From an uncultured Eubacteriales bacterium (GTDB lineage: Bacteria; Bacillota; Clostridia; Oscillospirales; CAG-382), in assembly GCA_934446675.1 (NCBI GenBank), contig CAKSEL010000017.1:1-38058 (forward strand): DNA of 38,058 bases, given 5' to 3'. The position numbers were made by a program, and so were the translations under genes. Under the pieces are notes generated by a model, which was not told where the DNA came from, did not search any database, and saw only the letters and a list, made by a program, of their open reading frames with translations. Positions 6,414 to 14,262 of the stretch are shown here, piece by piece (within the stretch, counting starts at the first letter, position 1; every line of letters starts with the position of its first letter).

Positions 6414-8276
6414 TCATTTTGAAGGCCCGAGAAGCTGCTTTATCTGTGCAGAAACACTGTCGGAATCCATACCGAACATATTATAAAGCTGTTTAGTGCT
6501 TGCGTGCGGTGCAAAAGCATTATCGACTGCATTTATATAAGTTTTGCAGTCAAGTTTTCCGGCAAAGCAGCTGAAAAGCTGTTCGGCAATACCGCCGTTT
6601 TTAATGCCTTCTTCGAGAAAATACAAAAGGCGCGGATTTCCGATTTCTTCAGATATTTTTTCACTGTCAAGCGGACAAAGCTTTACAAGTTTTATAATTT
6701 TTACCGTGATACCGTCTTTACTTAGATTTTCTGCTGCCTTTACCGCGTTATGCGTACTTCTTCCGTAGGTTATCAGAACAACATCGCTGTCATTCTCTCC
6801 GCGTACCGTAAAATCACCGCCGTTACGCGTTTCAAATCCCGTTCTGTCATATTCGGTCTGCGCGCCTTTCGGGTATCTTACGATACAGACGCCGTTTGCG
6901 CTCAAAGACTTATCAAGACATTCTTCAAGCTCTTTATAGGTTTCGGGATTATATATGGTACACCCCGGAATCGTCGAAAACAGAGCCGCGTCAGAAAGTC
7001 CCTGGTGCGTCATGCCGTCGTCGGGGACAAAGCCTGCATGGTCGAGCGCTATTACCGCGTGCAGATTTTGCAGGGCAACATCATGAAAGACCTGATCGTA
7101 CACTCTCTGTGAAAACGTAGAATATACGGCGCACACGGGAAGATAACCTTCTTCGGCAAGTCCTCCGGCAAAAGCTATTTCATGTTCTTCGGCAATACCG
7201 ACGTCAAAAAATCTGTCCGGATACTCGCACGCAAAGCCCGAAAGTCCCGTTCCGTCGCACATGGCGGAGGTTATCGCGCAGATCCTTTCATTTTTCTTTG
7301 CGGCATTTGTGAGATATTCGCCGAAAACAGATGTAAATGAGGTTTTACACGAACTTTGCGCTCCCGTATTCACGTCAAACCTGCCGACGGAATGATAACA
7401 GGTCGGGTTTTCTTCGGCAGGCTTATATCCCAGTCCCTTTACGGTTTTCATATGTACAATACAGCATTTTCCGCATCTTTTTGCCTCGGCAAGGACATTT
7501 TCAAGGCGCTCCATATCATTGCCGTCAACGGGTCCGAAGTACCGCACGCCCAGAACGTCAAAAAATGTATTCTTCGGCAAAAGCATACGCTTTAAAAAGT
7601 TTTTAAGTTTTCGCGTACCCGAAATAAGACTTTTACCGACTGCAGGAATTTTACAGAGTATATCCTGAAATTTATGTTTGAACCTGTAATACCTTGTACT
7701 TGTGCGAATTCTCGAAAGGTAGGACGCAAGTCCGCCGACATTGGAGGATATTGACATTTCATTATCATTGAGAAGTATAATAAGCCGCATATCGTCGTTA
7801 TTGCAGTTATTGAGAGCCTCGTAGACCATGCCGTTTGTAAAGGAGCCGTCGCCGATAACGCACACGGTATAATTATCTTTTCCCGAAAGCTTATTTGCCG
7901 AGGCAATTCCGAGAGCAGCCGAAAGCGCCGAACCGCTGTGACCGGCAGTCAGCGTATCGTAAAGGCTTTCACCACGTCGGGTAAAGCCCGATATTCCGTC
8001 TTTTTGGCGCAGAGTGCCGAAATCTTTATAACGCCCCGTAAGCAGCTTATGCGTATAGCATTGATGTCCGACATCAAAGATTATTTTATCATCCGGTGCG
8101 TCAAAGAGTCTGTGCAGAACAACTGTCGCCTCGACCATGCCGAGATTGGACGCAAGATGTCCGCCGTTTTCTGCAACGCCGTGTATTATAGTCTGACGAA
8201 TCTCATGAACAAGCACGTCAAGTTCTTTTTTATCAAGTTTCTTTAAATCCGCAGGAGAGTTTATATTCTCAATCAT
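6414..8276 (-). CDS. dxs: 1-Deoxy-D-xylulose-5-phosphate synthase
   Basis: Thiamine diphosphate enzyme that condenses pyruvate and glyceraldehyde 3-phosphate, the first step of the MEP isoprenoid pathway and a source of thiamine and pyridoxal precursors; cytoplasmic. At 620 residues it has normal length. The TPP motif begins with GDGSFTNGMVYEALNN (142 onward), the N-terminal signature is SNLGMVEATVVLHRLFDAP and FDVGHQCYTHKLLTGR, and the pyrimidine domain has AEEHEIAFAGGLA and CAVYSTFSQRVYDQVFHDVA. A C-terminal transketolase-type domain follows. The ATG is preceded by GGGCGGAAAAC. It is monocistronic, with its own promoter; no clear terminator is seen before the next gene. Confidence 0.97.
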   Translation of the reverse strand: MIENINSPADLKKLDKKELDVLVHEIRQTIIHGVAENGGHLASNLGMVEATVVLHRLFDAPDDKIIFDVGHQCYTHKLLTGRYKDFGTLRQKDGISGFTRRGESLYDTLTAGHSGSALSAALGIASANKLSGKDNYTVCVIGDGSFTNGMVYEALNNCNNDDMRLIILLNDNEMSISSNVGGLASYLSRIRTSTRYYRFKHKFQDILCKIPAVGKSLISGTRKLKNFLKRMLLPKNTFFDVLGVRYFGPVDGNDMERLENVLAEAKRCGKCCIVHMKTVKGLGYKPAEENPTCYHSVGRFDVNTGAQSSCKTSFTSVFGEYLTNAAKKNERICAITSAMCDGTGLSGFACEYPDRFFDVGIAEEHEIAFAGGLAEEGYLPVCAVYSTFSQRVYDQVFHDVALQNLHAVIALDHAGFVPDDGMTHQGLSDAALFSTIPGCTIYNPETYKELEECLDKSLSANGVCIVRYPKGAQTEYDRTGFETRNGGDFTVRGENDSDVVLITYGRSTHNAVKAAENLSKDGITVKIIKLVKLCPLDSEKISEEIGNPRLLYFLEEGIKNGGIAEQLFSCFAGKLDCKTYINAVDNAFAPHASTKQLYNMFGMDSDSVSAQIKQLLGPSK

Positions 8277-8312
8277 GTTTTCCGCCCGTCATTAAATATA
8301 AATCTGTAATTA

Positions 8313-8341
8313 AGTATACCATACTTTGCCCGGTTAGTCAA
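8313..8341 (-). promoter_or_regulatory. Sigma-A promoter of dxs
   Basis: Minus strand TTGACT (8336-8341), 17-bp spacer, TATACT (8313-8318). A perfect 6-bp palindrome pair CCGGTT/AACCGG (8330-8345) straddles the -35 box and could be a regulator site (inference). Confidence 0.7.
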
Positions 8342-8413
8342 CCGGAACAGTGCGAAACAAGCTGCATTATGCCGGATAAAGGCGAAATATGCAAAAAAAC
8401 AAAATTTCCGCAC

Positions 8414-8444
8414 AAAAAACGAAGCCGCGAAAAGAACGCAGCTC
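8414..8444 (-). terminator. Terminator of the lysine transporter operon
   Basis: AGCTGCG pairs with CGCGGCT around TTCTTTT on the minus strand, followed by TCGTTTTTTG; 24 bases past the ATPase stop codon. Confidence 0.75.
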
Positions 8445-8467
8445 CGTATCATAAAGTAAATTCAATT

Positions 8468-9202
8468 TCAGTTCAGGAATCTTGCGAGGAATTCTTTTGT
8501 TTCGTCGCGTTTGGGATATTTGAATATATCCTCCGGCGTGCCCTCTTCGCAGATAACGCCTTTATTCATGAACACAACGTGATTTGAAACATCGCGCGCA
8601 AACGCCATTTCATGAGTTACGACTATCATTGTAAGTCCTTCGTTTGCAAGCTTTCTCATAACCTGCAAAACCTCTCCGACCATCTGAGGGTCGAGTGCGC
8701 TCGTAGGTTCGTCGAAAAGCAGAACGTCGGGTTTCATTGCCAAAGCGCGCGCTATTGCTATTCTCTGCTTCTGACCGCCGGAAAGCTGACGCGGTTTTGC
8801 GTTGATATACTTTAACATTCCGACTTTATCAATATAGTACATCGCGTTCTTTTTTGCTTCTTCTTTATCAATTTTAAGAACGGTGCGCTGACCTATTATA
8901 CAGTTTTCGAGAGCCGTCATATTATTGAAAAGATTGAAGTTCTGGAAAACCATACCGACACGCGAACGGTATGCGGCAACATTTCTGTGCTCGAGTATAT
9001 TCTCGCCCCTGTACAGTATCTCGCCGCCGGACGGGGTTTCAAGAAGGTTTATGCATCTTAACATTGTGGACTTTCCCGAACCCGACGCGCCGATTATACA
9101 GGTAACGTCGCCCTTATTTACCGAGAAGTTTATATCCTTTAACACTTCATTCTGTCCGAAGGATTTACTCAAATGATTGATTTGAATTATAGATTCTCCC
9201 AT
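8468..9202 (-). CDS. Polar amino acid ABC transporter ATPase (lysine-type uptake)
   Basis: The 244-residue cytoplasmic ATPase that drives amino acid import. Walker A is GASGSGKST (38-46), the ABC signature LSGGQKQRIAIARAL, Walker B LLFDEPTSALD, and the switch histidine is in IVVTHEMAFA. It belongs to the GlnQ/HisP/ArtP family. The longer frame reaching 9271 is rejected: the ATG at 9202 has AAAGGAGGG upstream and lies one base after the stop codon of the permease. It is the last gene of the three-gene operon controlled by a lysine riboswitch, so lysine is the expected substrate. Confidence 0.93.
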   Translation of the reverse strand: MGESIIQINHLSKSFGQNEVLKDINFSVNKGDVTCIIGASGSGKSTMLRCINLLETPSGGEILYRGENILEHRNVAAYRSRVGMVFQNFNLFNNMTALENCIIGQRTVLKIDKEEAKKNAMYYIDKVGMLKYINAKPRQLSGGQKQRIAIARALAMKPDVLLFDEPTSALDPQMVGEVLQVMRKLANEGLTMIVVTHEMAFARDVSNHVVFMNKGVICEEGTPEDIFKYPKRDETKEFLARFLN

Positions 9203-9203
9203 T

Positions 9204-9965
9204 TCAGTTACCCTCCTTTGCGGCAATAAAGTCCTCGTCGTCAGTGCCGTTAAGCTCATAGTTATCCGCACCGTCGAGTTTACGCTCTATCATGCGCAGA
9301 ATTCTCGTGACCGTAAACGTAAGCACGAAATAGATAACGCTTGTGATAAGGAATGTTTCAAAGTATCTGAAGTATGCTCCGGCTGCGGATTTTGACTGGA
9401 AATAAAGCTCTGTTACCGAAATAACGTTGAGCACCGAGGTATCCTTGATATTAATGACAAACTCGTTGCCGGTTGCAGGAAGAATATTTCTTATAACCTG
9501 CGGTATTACAACGCATCTCATTGTCTGCCAGTGCGTCATGCCTATTGCCTGTGCGCCCTCGAACTGTCCCTTATCTATCGACGTGATACCGCCGCGGACG
9601 ATTTCGGACATATATGCACCGGTATTTATGGAAACTATTACGATTCCGGCAACTATTCTGTTAAGCGTAACGCCGGTTATTGCTGCGGCTCCGTAAAATA
9701 TGACCATTGCCTGAACCATCATAGGCGTGCCTCGGAAAACCTCGACATATACGCTGATAATTGCGTTTACGATCTTCAAAAAGATCTTCTTTACAGCTCT
9801 GTCGTTTTCATTTATGGGTATGGTTTTTACAATACCGCACAAAAGTCCTATAACAAAGCCGACAACCGTACCGGTGATCGAAAGCAGCAGCGTTGTTCCC
9901 GTTCCTTTGAGAAACGCCGGCCAGTACAGCATTAATATTTTATATACCCAGCTGAAAAATTCCAC
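9204..9965 (-). CDS. Polar amino acid ABC transporter permease (lysine-type uptake)
   Basis: A 253-residue inner-membrane permease of the HisM/GlnP family. It has an N-terminal helix pair (LLLSITGTVVGFVIGLLCGI), the RGTPMMVQAMVIFYG segment, a second conserved stretch IVRGGITSIDKGQFEGAQAI, and the cytoplasmic ATPase-contact loop GAQAIGMTHWQTMRCVVIPQ with the following IRNILPATGNEFV. As only one permease gene is present it probably acts as a homodimer. It is 1 base ahead of the ATPase gene and 104 bases behind the binding-protein gene, with a hairpin between. Confidence 0.93.
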   Translation of the reverse strand: MEFFSWVYKILMLYWPAFLKGTGTTLLLSITGTVVGFVIGLLCGIVKTIPINENDRAVKKIFLKIVNAIISVYVEVFRGTPMMVQAMVIFYGAAAITGVTLNRIVAGIVIVSINTGAYMSEIVRGGITSIDKGQFEGAQAIGMTHWQTMRCVVIPQVIRNILPATGNEFVINIKDTSVLNVISVTELYFQSKSAAGAYFRYFETFLITSVIYFVLTFTVTRILRMIERKLDGADNYELNGTDDEDFIAAKEGN

Positions 9966-10008
9966 GTCTGTTTTCTCCTAAAATAAAATGTTTAATATAC
10001 CGGATACA

Positions 10009-10039
10009 CCGCACGCCGGGATAAGACCGAGACGTGCGG
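10009..10039 (-). other. Intercistronic hairpin between binding protein and permease genes
   Basis: CCGCACG (minus strand) pairs with CGTGCGG with an inner CGG/CCG extension and no T run. Such hairpins protect the 3' end of the abundant binding-protein mRNA or reduce readthrough; this role is inferred from position. Confidence 0.5.
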
Positions 10040-10069
10040 CATAAAACTATACTTTATTTTCAGACCCTA

Positions 10070-10942
10070 TCAGTCTGCTGCGGGCTGATTCTTGATAGCC
10101 TCGTCCATTATTGCAAGTCTGTCCTCTTCGGAAATGCCTGCAAGAATTTCATTGATCTGATTCTTGAGATCGTCATTGCCCTTCTTTATACCTGCCGCTA
10201 TTGCAACGTCATCATCGCTTGCGACAAAGCCTTCGCCCTCGTCAAACACAACCATCTTGAAACTGTCATTTGCCGCGGACGCGCTTATACCTTCGGGACG
10301 TTCAGAAACATATCCGTCGATAACGCCGGATTCGAGCGCAACTCTCATTGTCGGGAAGTCAACCATTGCGGTTTCTTTCTTTACGCCGTCGATCTGATCA
10401 ATTACGGTATAGTGAAAAGTGTTCTGCTGACCGGTAATCTTTGCGCCTGCAAAGTCGGAAAGCTTTGTTGCATTCGCGTACTTGCCGTCTGCCTTTACAA
10501 CCATTACAAGGTCGCTCTTATAGTAGTTATCGGTAAAGTCAATAGTTTCTTTTCTCTCAGCCGTCGGGCTCATACCTGCGATAATGAGGTCGATTATTCC
10601 GCTCTGGAGAGAAGGAACAAGTCCGTCCCACTCGGTCTTTACGATTTCAAGATCCATGCCGAGTCCGTCTGCTATTTTCTTTGCGATTTCAATATCGTAA
10701 CCGCCTGCATAGTCGGTGGAACCGCTTATCGGAACCGCGCCGTTGGAATCGTCGAGCTGTGTCCAGTTAAAGGGAGCGTATCCGCATTCCATACCGATTT
10801 TAAGCGTCTTTTTGGCGTCGGTATTGCCGTCCGTATCGGTTTGTCCGCCGATGTTATCTTCCTTGCCGGAATTGCACGAAGTGAGTGCGAAAGCGCTTAT
10901 CACCATAAGTGCGGCGAGCATTAATGCGAGAAACTTTTTCAT
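10070..10942 (-). CDS. Amino acid ABC transporter substrate-binding lipoprotein, predicted lysine-binding
   Basis: A 290-residue extracellular solute-binding protein of family 3. It is a lipoprotein: MKKFLALMLAALMVISAFAL then TSC, with the lipid-modified cysteine at 23. The mature part opens TLKIGMECGYAPFNWTQLD and contains GYDIEIAKKIADGLGM and DGLVPSLQSGIIDLIIAGMS, the two hallmark segments of the family. A start three codons earlier (10951) is in frame, but the AAGGA there leaves no spacing; from the ATG at 10942 it is 9 bases. It is the first gene of the operon. The upstream lysine riboswitch makes lysine the expected ligand, though the family also binds other polar amino acids. Confidence 0.93.
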   Translation of the reverse strand: MKKFLALMLAALMVISAFALTSCNSGKEDNIGGQTDTDGNTDAKKTLKIGMECGYAPFNWTQLDDSNGAVPISGSTDYAGGYDIEIAKKIADGLGMDLEIVKTEWDGLVPSLQSGIIDLIIAGMSPTAERKETIDFTDNYYKSDLVMVVKADGKYANATKLSDFAGAKITGQQNTFHYTVIDQIDGVKKETAMVDFPTMRVALESGVIDGYVSERPEGISASAANDSFKMVVFDEGEGFVASDDDVAIAAGIKKGNDDLKNQINEILAGISEEDRLAIMDEAIKNQPAAD

Positions 10943-10975
10943 TTTTACCATTCCTTTTTAGAAAAAATTGAAAAG

Positions 10976-11015
10976 AAAAAACGGCATTGACAGTTCAATC
11001 TGTGTCAACAGCCGC
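10976..11015 (-). terminator. Riboswitch-controlled intrinsic terminator
   Basis: GCGGCTGTTGACACAG pairs with CTGTCAATGCCGT (a bulge and wobble pairs), followed by TTTTTT on the minus strand. It lies 27 bases after the lysine aptamer and 34 before the binding-protein start, the expression platform expected for a transcriptional OFF switch. Confidence 0.85.
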
Positions 11016-11041
11016 AAATAACAAAAATATTAATTTAAGTT

Positions 11042-11203
11042 ACCGATAGCTCTCCACACAAGTGACAGTCCGTTACATATTCTGCAACGACCCAGCATAC
11101 CGTTCTCGGACAAGTCCGGCACACTTCGGCAGCGTCCCCTTTCACCGCGGAAATACGTCCCCTTTGACCTGCGGTTACTCTTGAAAGCTGCGCCTCTATC
11201 AAT
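11042..11203 (-). ncRNA. Lysine riboswitch (L box) aptamer
   Basis: Minus strand RNA of about 160 nt. The conserved L-box elements occur in order: GATAGAGGCGC at the 5' end, TTCAAGAGTAACC, AAAGGGGACGCTGCCGAAG, GCTGGGTCGTTGC, GGACTGTCAC and GTGGAGAGCTATC at the 3' end. P1 is formed by ATTGATAG (11196-11203) and CTATCGGT (11042-11049). These match the Bacillus lysC leader pattern. It controls an amino acid ABC transporter, so lysine binding should fold the downstream terminator and shut off uptake. Confidence 0.93.
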
Positions 11204-11226
11204 ATTCTATATTTTCTTTTGAAAAC

Positions 11227-11254
11227 ATTATAGCACATTGTCTGCATTTGTCAA
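11227..11254 (-). promoter_or_regulatory. Sigma-A promoter of the lysine riboswitch operon
   Basis: Minus strand TTGACA (11249-11254), 16-bp spacer, TATAAT (11227-11232) with an extended TG one base before the -10. Transcription would start just ahead of the aptamer. Positions 11255-11338 hold nothing else I can identify. Confidence 0.85.
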
Positions 11255-11338
11255 GAGAAATTATGCATTTTTAACATCGAACGCAAAGTTTTATGTAAAA
11301 CAGACAAATATACATCTGCATCACTTGTAAAAACAGTG

Positions 11339-12022
11339 CTATATATCCATCAATTTTCTCGACACTTTATTATCGCAGAACACAAGCGGATAGCAGACAA
11401 GCCCGAGAATTACGGCTGCAAATATATCCGTCGCGGAATGTTGTTTCAAAAACACAGTCGAAACCGAAATCAGCACGCAAAGCACGAGAAATACAAGCTT
11501 TACAGGCGGCTTTTTGAATTTTTCGCATTCAAGACTTGCAAAAAACACCGCCATTGAGCCGAGCACGTGGATAGACGGACAGACATTCGTATTTGTATCG
11601 AAAGCGTACAGTCCCGAAACCACCCTTGCAAAAGCCCCTGCGTCCGCAGGTATAACCGGTCTTAATTCCTGCTTTGTCGGATATATGAAGTAAATGATTA
11701 TAGTCGCCGAATAGGTTATTATTATGTACCACATATATTTTTTGAACGCAGGTATATCGCAAAAGAACGTATACAGCAGCATTCCGATAAGATACACGAA
11801 CCAGAAAAAATACGGTATGATAAATACCGGAACAAACGGAATGAACTTATCGAGAAAAGACGTAACGGTATGGTATTCGCACACTCTGATTCTCTCGAAA
11901 TAAAGAAAGAACAGACCGTATACAGGCCAGTACAAAAGCAAAAGAACGTGCTTGAATTCAGGGGTTTTAAGCTTTGAAAAAGAAAAGTTTCTGTAATCAG
12001 GACACAAATTCATCTTGGGCAA
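11339..12022 (-). CDS. PAP2-superfamily membrane phosphatase or phosphotransferase
   Basis: A 227-residue membrane protein with about six hydrophobic helices. The PAP2 signature blocks are YPTKQELRP, then NVCPSIHVLGS with the first catalytic histidine, and FLKQHSATDIFAAV with the second histidine and aspartate. The KQHxxxD form is closest to the Aur1/inositol-phosphotransferase branch (PAP2_3), which moves phospho-head groups between lipids; simple lipid phosphate phosphatases share it. The start is either TTG at 12022 (AAAGG 5 bases upstream) or ATG at 12013. Either overlaps the end of the glycosyltransferase gene, showing coupling. Probable role in glycolipid or phospholipid head-group metabolism. 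Confidence 0.82.
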   Translation of the reverse strand: MPKMNLCPDYRNFSFSKLKTPEFKHVLLLLYWPVYGLFFLYFERIRVCEYHTVTSFLDKFIPFVPVFIIPYFFWFVYLIGMLLYTFFCDIPAFKKYMWYIIITYSATIIIYFIYPTKQELRPVIPADAGAFARVVSGLYAFDTNTNVCPSIHVLGSMAVFFASLECEKFKKPPVKLVFLVLCVLISVSTVFLKQHSATDIFAAVILGLVCYPLVFCDNKVSRKLMDI

Positions 12023-13136
12023 TTTTACCTTTCAGGACAGCCTCCGCGATATCCGCGGCAGAGGTCTTGCTGATATACTTATTCTGCATACTCACTATCT
12101 GTTCCGCAACATCGGGGTTTGTAAGTATGACCTTTATCTTGTGCGCAGCCTCGGACGGTTTTGTTCCTCCGACCGCTGTGCCGAGCTTTGTAAGAAGTTC
12201 AAAATTTTCGGTCTCGCAGCCCGGAATCGGCTTAGTAAGCACAAGCGGAACTCCGCAGACCATTGATTCCGTAGATGACAGTCCGCCGGGTTTGGTTACG
12301 ACAACGCTGCTCGCTTTCATATATTCGTCTACGCGGTTTGTATACCCTACGGATATCACGCTGCCGTTTCCGGCATACTTTTCTTCAAGTCCGTCCTTTA
12401 GCTTATGGTTATTTCCGCATATTACGATAACCGACGTATTTTCAATGCCGGATTCAAGTATCTTATCCGTAAGTTCATATATATCCCCGTACCCCATGCT
12501 TCCCGACATTATAAGGCAATAGTCGCGCCCCCTATCAAGACCGAGCGCCTCCTTATAAGCGTTCTTATCGCCGCAGTTCTGCGTAAAACGCTGAGAAACG
12601 GGTATTCCGGTAACGGTGATCTTTTCCTTGGGTATTCCTTTATTTGTAAACTCATGGCGTATAACATTTATCGGTATAAAATATCTGCCCACGTCAAGCT
12701 CATCAAAAAACGGACAGAAAGAATAGTCCGTCGAAATTATGTAAACCGGCATATCAAGACCGTATTTATGCTTTATATGCGTCATTGCCTGACCCGCAAA
12801 AACGTGCGTACAGACAACCGCCTCGAAACCGCCTTCCATTATATCGTCGTAAAGCTTTTTTGTCGTGAGCATATTAGATATATACGGCACAGACTTTATT
12901 TTGCTTACTGTCGGCATAGATTTGCACAGCTTATATCCGGCGCCGAAAGCGCGCGGAGTATGCATTACTATCTTTGTATAGGATTCGCATATAAGCTTTG
13001 AGTAGTATTCCGAGGCATACGCAAGGGTGTCTTTTACCACACATTCCTCGCCGAGCTTTATAAACTGTTCGCAGACAGCCTTTGCCGCAGAATTATGACC
13101 CTGACCGGTATTGCACGACAACATCAGAATTTTCAT
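11997..13136 (-). CDS. MGDG-synthase/UgtP-like lipid glycosyltransferase (GT28 type)
   Basis: A 379-residue membrane-associated enzyme that transfers a sugar from a UDP-sugar to diacylglycerol or a similar lipid. The N-terminal acceptor domain has MKILMLSCNTGQGHNSAA, the GQGHxxAA loop of the MGDG synthase/UgtP family, and later CTHVFAGQAM. The C-terminal nucleotide-sugar domain has VIVICGNNHKL, VVTKPGGLSSTESM and the GGLSxxE donor site. A GTG two codons upstream is in frame, but GGAGG sits 9 bases before the ATG at 13136. The gene overlaps the CrtO-like gene upstream by 44 bases and the PAP2 gene downstream, so the three are one unit. Acceptor and sugar are not determinable. Confidence 0.88.
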   Translation of the reverse strand: MKILMLSCNTGQGHNSAAKAVCEQFIKLGEECVVKDTLAYASEYYSKLICESYTKIVMHTPRAFGAGYKLCKSMPTVSKIKSVPYISNMLTTKKLYDDIMEGGFEAVVCTHVFAGQAMTHIKHKYGLDMPVYIISTDYSFCPFFDELDVGRYFIPINVIRHEFTNKGIPKEKITVTGIPVSQRFTQNCGDKNAYKEALGLDRGRDYCLIMSGSMGYGDIYELTDKILESGIENTSVIVICGNNHKLKDGLEEKYAGNGSVISVGYTNRVDEYMKASSVVVTKPGGLSSTESMVCGVPLVLTKPIPGCETENFELLTKLGTAVGGTKPSEAAHKIKVILTNPDVAEQIVSMQNKYISKTSAADIAEAVLKGKIAQDEFVS

Positions 13137-13641
13137 TTGCACATTCCTCCGGTGCTGATTTTAAACATTCTTTTTGGTGAAGCTGATTATACAGAGCTTT
13201 CAGCTTCGGACGGTTATATCTCTGTATTATGATAAACGGCAGATTTCCAAGTGCGTATGCCACGGTGAAGAACATGCCCCATTTTCCGTTTATATAGTAA
13301 TATACAAGAGGAGACGCGGCAATGAGCATTATATGAATACACTCGGCAACGCAGGATTCCTGCACAAGACGCAGTATCTGCTCAGAGCCGGGGTGCAGAC
13401 TCATTTTCTTGGGATAGAGCATTTTAAGATACTTTGACATATCCGGAACTTTGTTTTTCCAGAGGTTTATCTTTATCTTACGGTAGATCTCACCGTTATC
13501 CTCCCAGCCGAAAGGCGAATACAGGAACGAATCGGTATTAATTTTATCCCTGCGTATAAGATACCCGACAATATTCGACACCGAACCGGATATACATATA
13601 TAAATTACAAGCTTTACAAACGCCGAAAAGAATTCCCTCAT
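13093..13641 (-). CDS. CrtO-like membrane acyltransferase (glycosyl-4,4'-diaponeurosporenoate acyltransferase family)
   Basis: A 182-residue membrane protein similar in layout to Staphylococcus CrtO, which adds a fatty acyl chain to a glycosylated carotenoid. Shared features are FLYSPFGWEDNGEIYRKI, a W-K-x-K-x-x-D segment (LWKNKVPDMSKY), a central helix with xxAECIH, and the C-terminal IIIQRYNRPKLKALYNQ, very close to the CrtO ending. No carotenoid genes are in the window, and the next gene is a GT28-like lipid glycosyltransferase, so the likelier acceptor is a glycolipid (inference). The start at ATG 13641 has GGTG 5 bases upstream; TTG at 13644 is the alternative. Confidence 0.72.
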   Translation of the reverse strand: MREFFSAFVKLVIYICISGSVSNIVGYLIRRDKINTDSFLYSPFGWEDNGEIYRKIKINLWKNKVPDMSKYLKMLYPKKMSLHPGSEQILRLVQESCVAECIHIMLIAASPLVYYYINGKWGMFFTVAYALGNLPFIIIQRYNRPKLKALYNQLHQKECLKSAPEECANENSDVVVQYRSGS

Positions 13642-13688
13642 CAAATCACCGCCGTTCCGAGTGCAAAAACACTTATTGCTCTTTTTTC

Positions 13689-13717
13689 AGTATAACACAC
13701 ACTTTAATAATTGTCAA
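13689..13717 (-). promoter_or_regulatory. Sigma-A promoter of the CrtO-like/GT/PAP2 operon
   Basis: Minus strand TTGACA (13712-13717), 17-bp spacer, TATACT (13689-13694). A second TTGACA-like element lies 11 bp upstream (13724-13729), so the region has tandem TTGACAATT units. Confidence 0.8.
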
Positions 13718-13756
13718 TTTGAATTGTCAAAGTTAACATCTTAACTTTTTACGTCA

Positions 13757-14212
13757 TCATTGCTTTATTTTGCGAATTACCGCGAAAACACCGCCGTACG
13801 CCGCCGACGCAAGCAGTATTTCACCGCATTTTATGTCCTCTTTGCCGGACGAAACGGCAGTGAACACACGTCCGTCAAGCATTATCTTTCCTTTTCCGTT
13901 TTCAAAATCGTTTAAGGCTATCGCTTTATCGGTCTTTTTCATGCTTTTTTGCCTGAGCGTGCCGAAAATCATCATGGCAAAATACAAAAGTCCCGCAAAA
14001 AACATACTCAGAGCCGCATTTGAAAAGACGACAAGGCAAAAAATCGCGGCGCTGTACGCGGCAAACGCCGATCTGAATACCTGTTCCGACAGCACGCCGA
14101 AATATTTAAACACGCACAAAACAGGAAGTGCCGCAACAAGTCCGAAAGAAAACATATCCGTCAAAGCAAAATTCACCTCTGCATTGTCTATCTTTTGCCA
14201 CGAAAAGCGCAT
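13757..14212 (-). CDS. Small membrane protein with NfeD-like C-terminal domain
   Basis: A 151-residue protein not firmly recognised. Residues about 15-85 form three or four hydrophobic helices (FSFGLVAALPVLCVF, SAFAAYSAAIFCLVVFS, LSMFFAGLLYFAMMIFG). The C-terminal 45 residues (GKIMLDGRVFTAVSSGKEDIK then CGEILLASAAYGGVFAVIRK) follow the small OB-fold pattern of NfeD proteins, G-x-V-x-x-D-G-x-x-x-A-x-S, ending in V/I-R-K. NfeD proteins assist membrane-protease or flotillin systems; no partner protease or flotillin is nearby. It lies 50 bases behind the phosphodiester glycosidase gene on the same strand, with only a weak hairpin between, so they may be co-transcribed. Confidence 0.5.
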   Translation of the reverse strand: MRFSWQKIDNAEVNFALTDMFSFGLVAALPVLCVFKYFGVLSEQVFRSAFAAYSAAIFCLVVFSNAALSMFFAGLLYFAMMIFGTLRQKSMKKTDKAIALNDFENGKGKIMLDGRVFTAVSSGKEDIKCGEILLASAAYGGVFAVIRKIKQ

Positions 14213-14262
14213 TTATACGCAAAGATAAAATTTGCAGACCGGATTTTTCCGGTTATTTTCAG

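Noticed and set aside
8330..8345. Terminator at the CCGGTT/AACCGG palindrome near dxs
   Set aside because: It has no T run on either strand and overlaps the dxs -35 box.
10034..10924. Long + strand open frame, 296 codons
   Set aside because: Antisense to the lysine-binding lipoprotein gene; composition is Cys/His/Tyr-rich as expected for a shadow frame.
10976..11203. T-box leader for the amino acid transporter
   Set aside because: No T-box core or specifier loop is seen, whereas the L-box elements occur in full and in order.
11035..11247. 70-codon open frame on the minus strand
   Set aside because: It overlaps the lysine aptamer and its promoter; the RNA structure explains the sequence.
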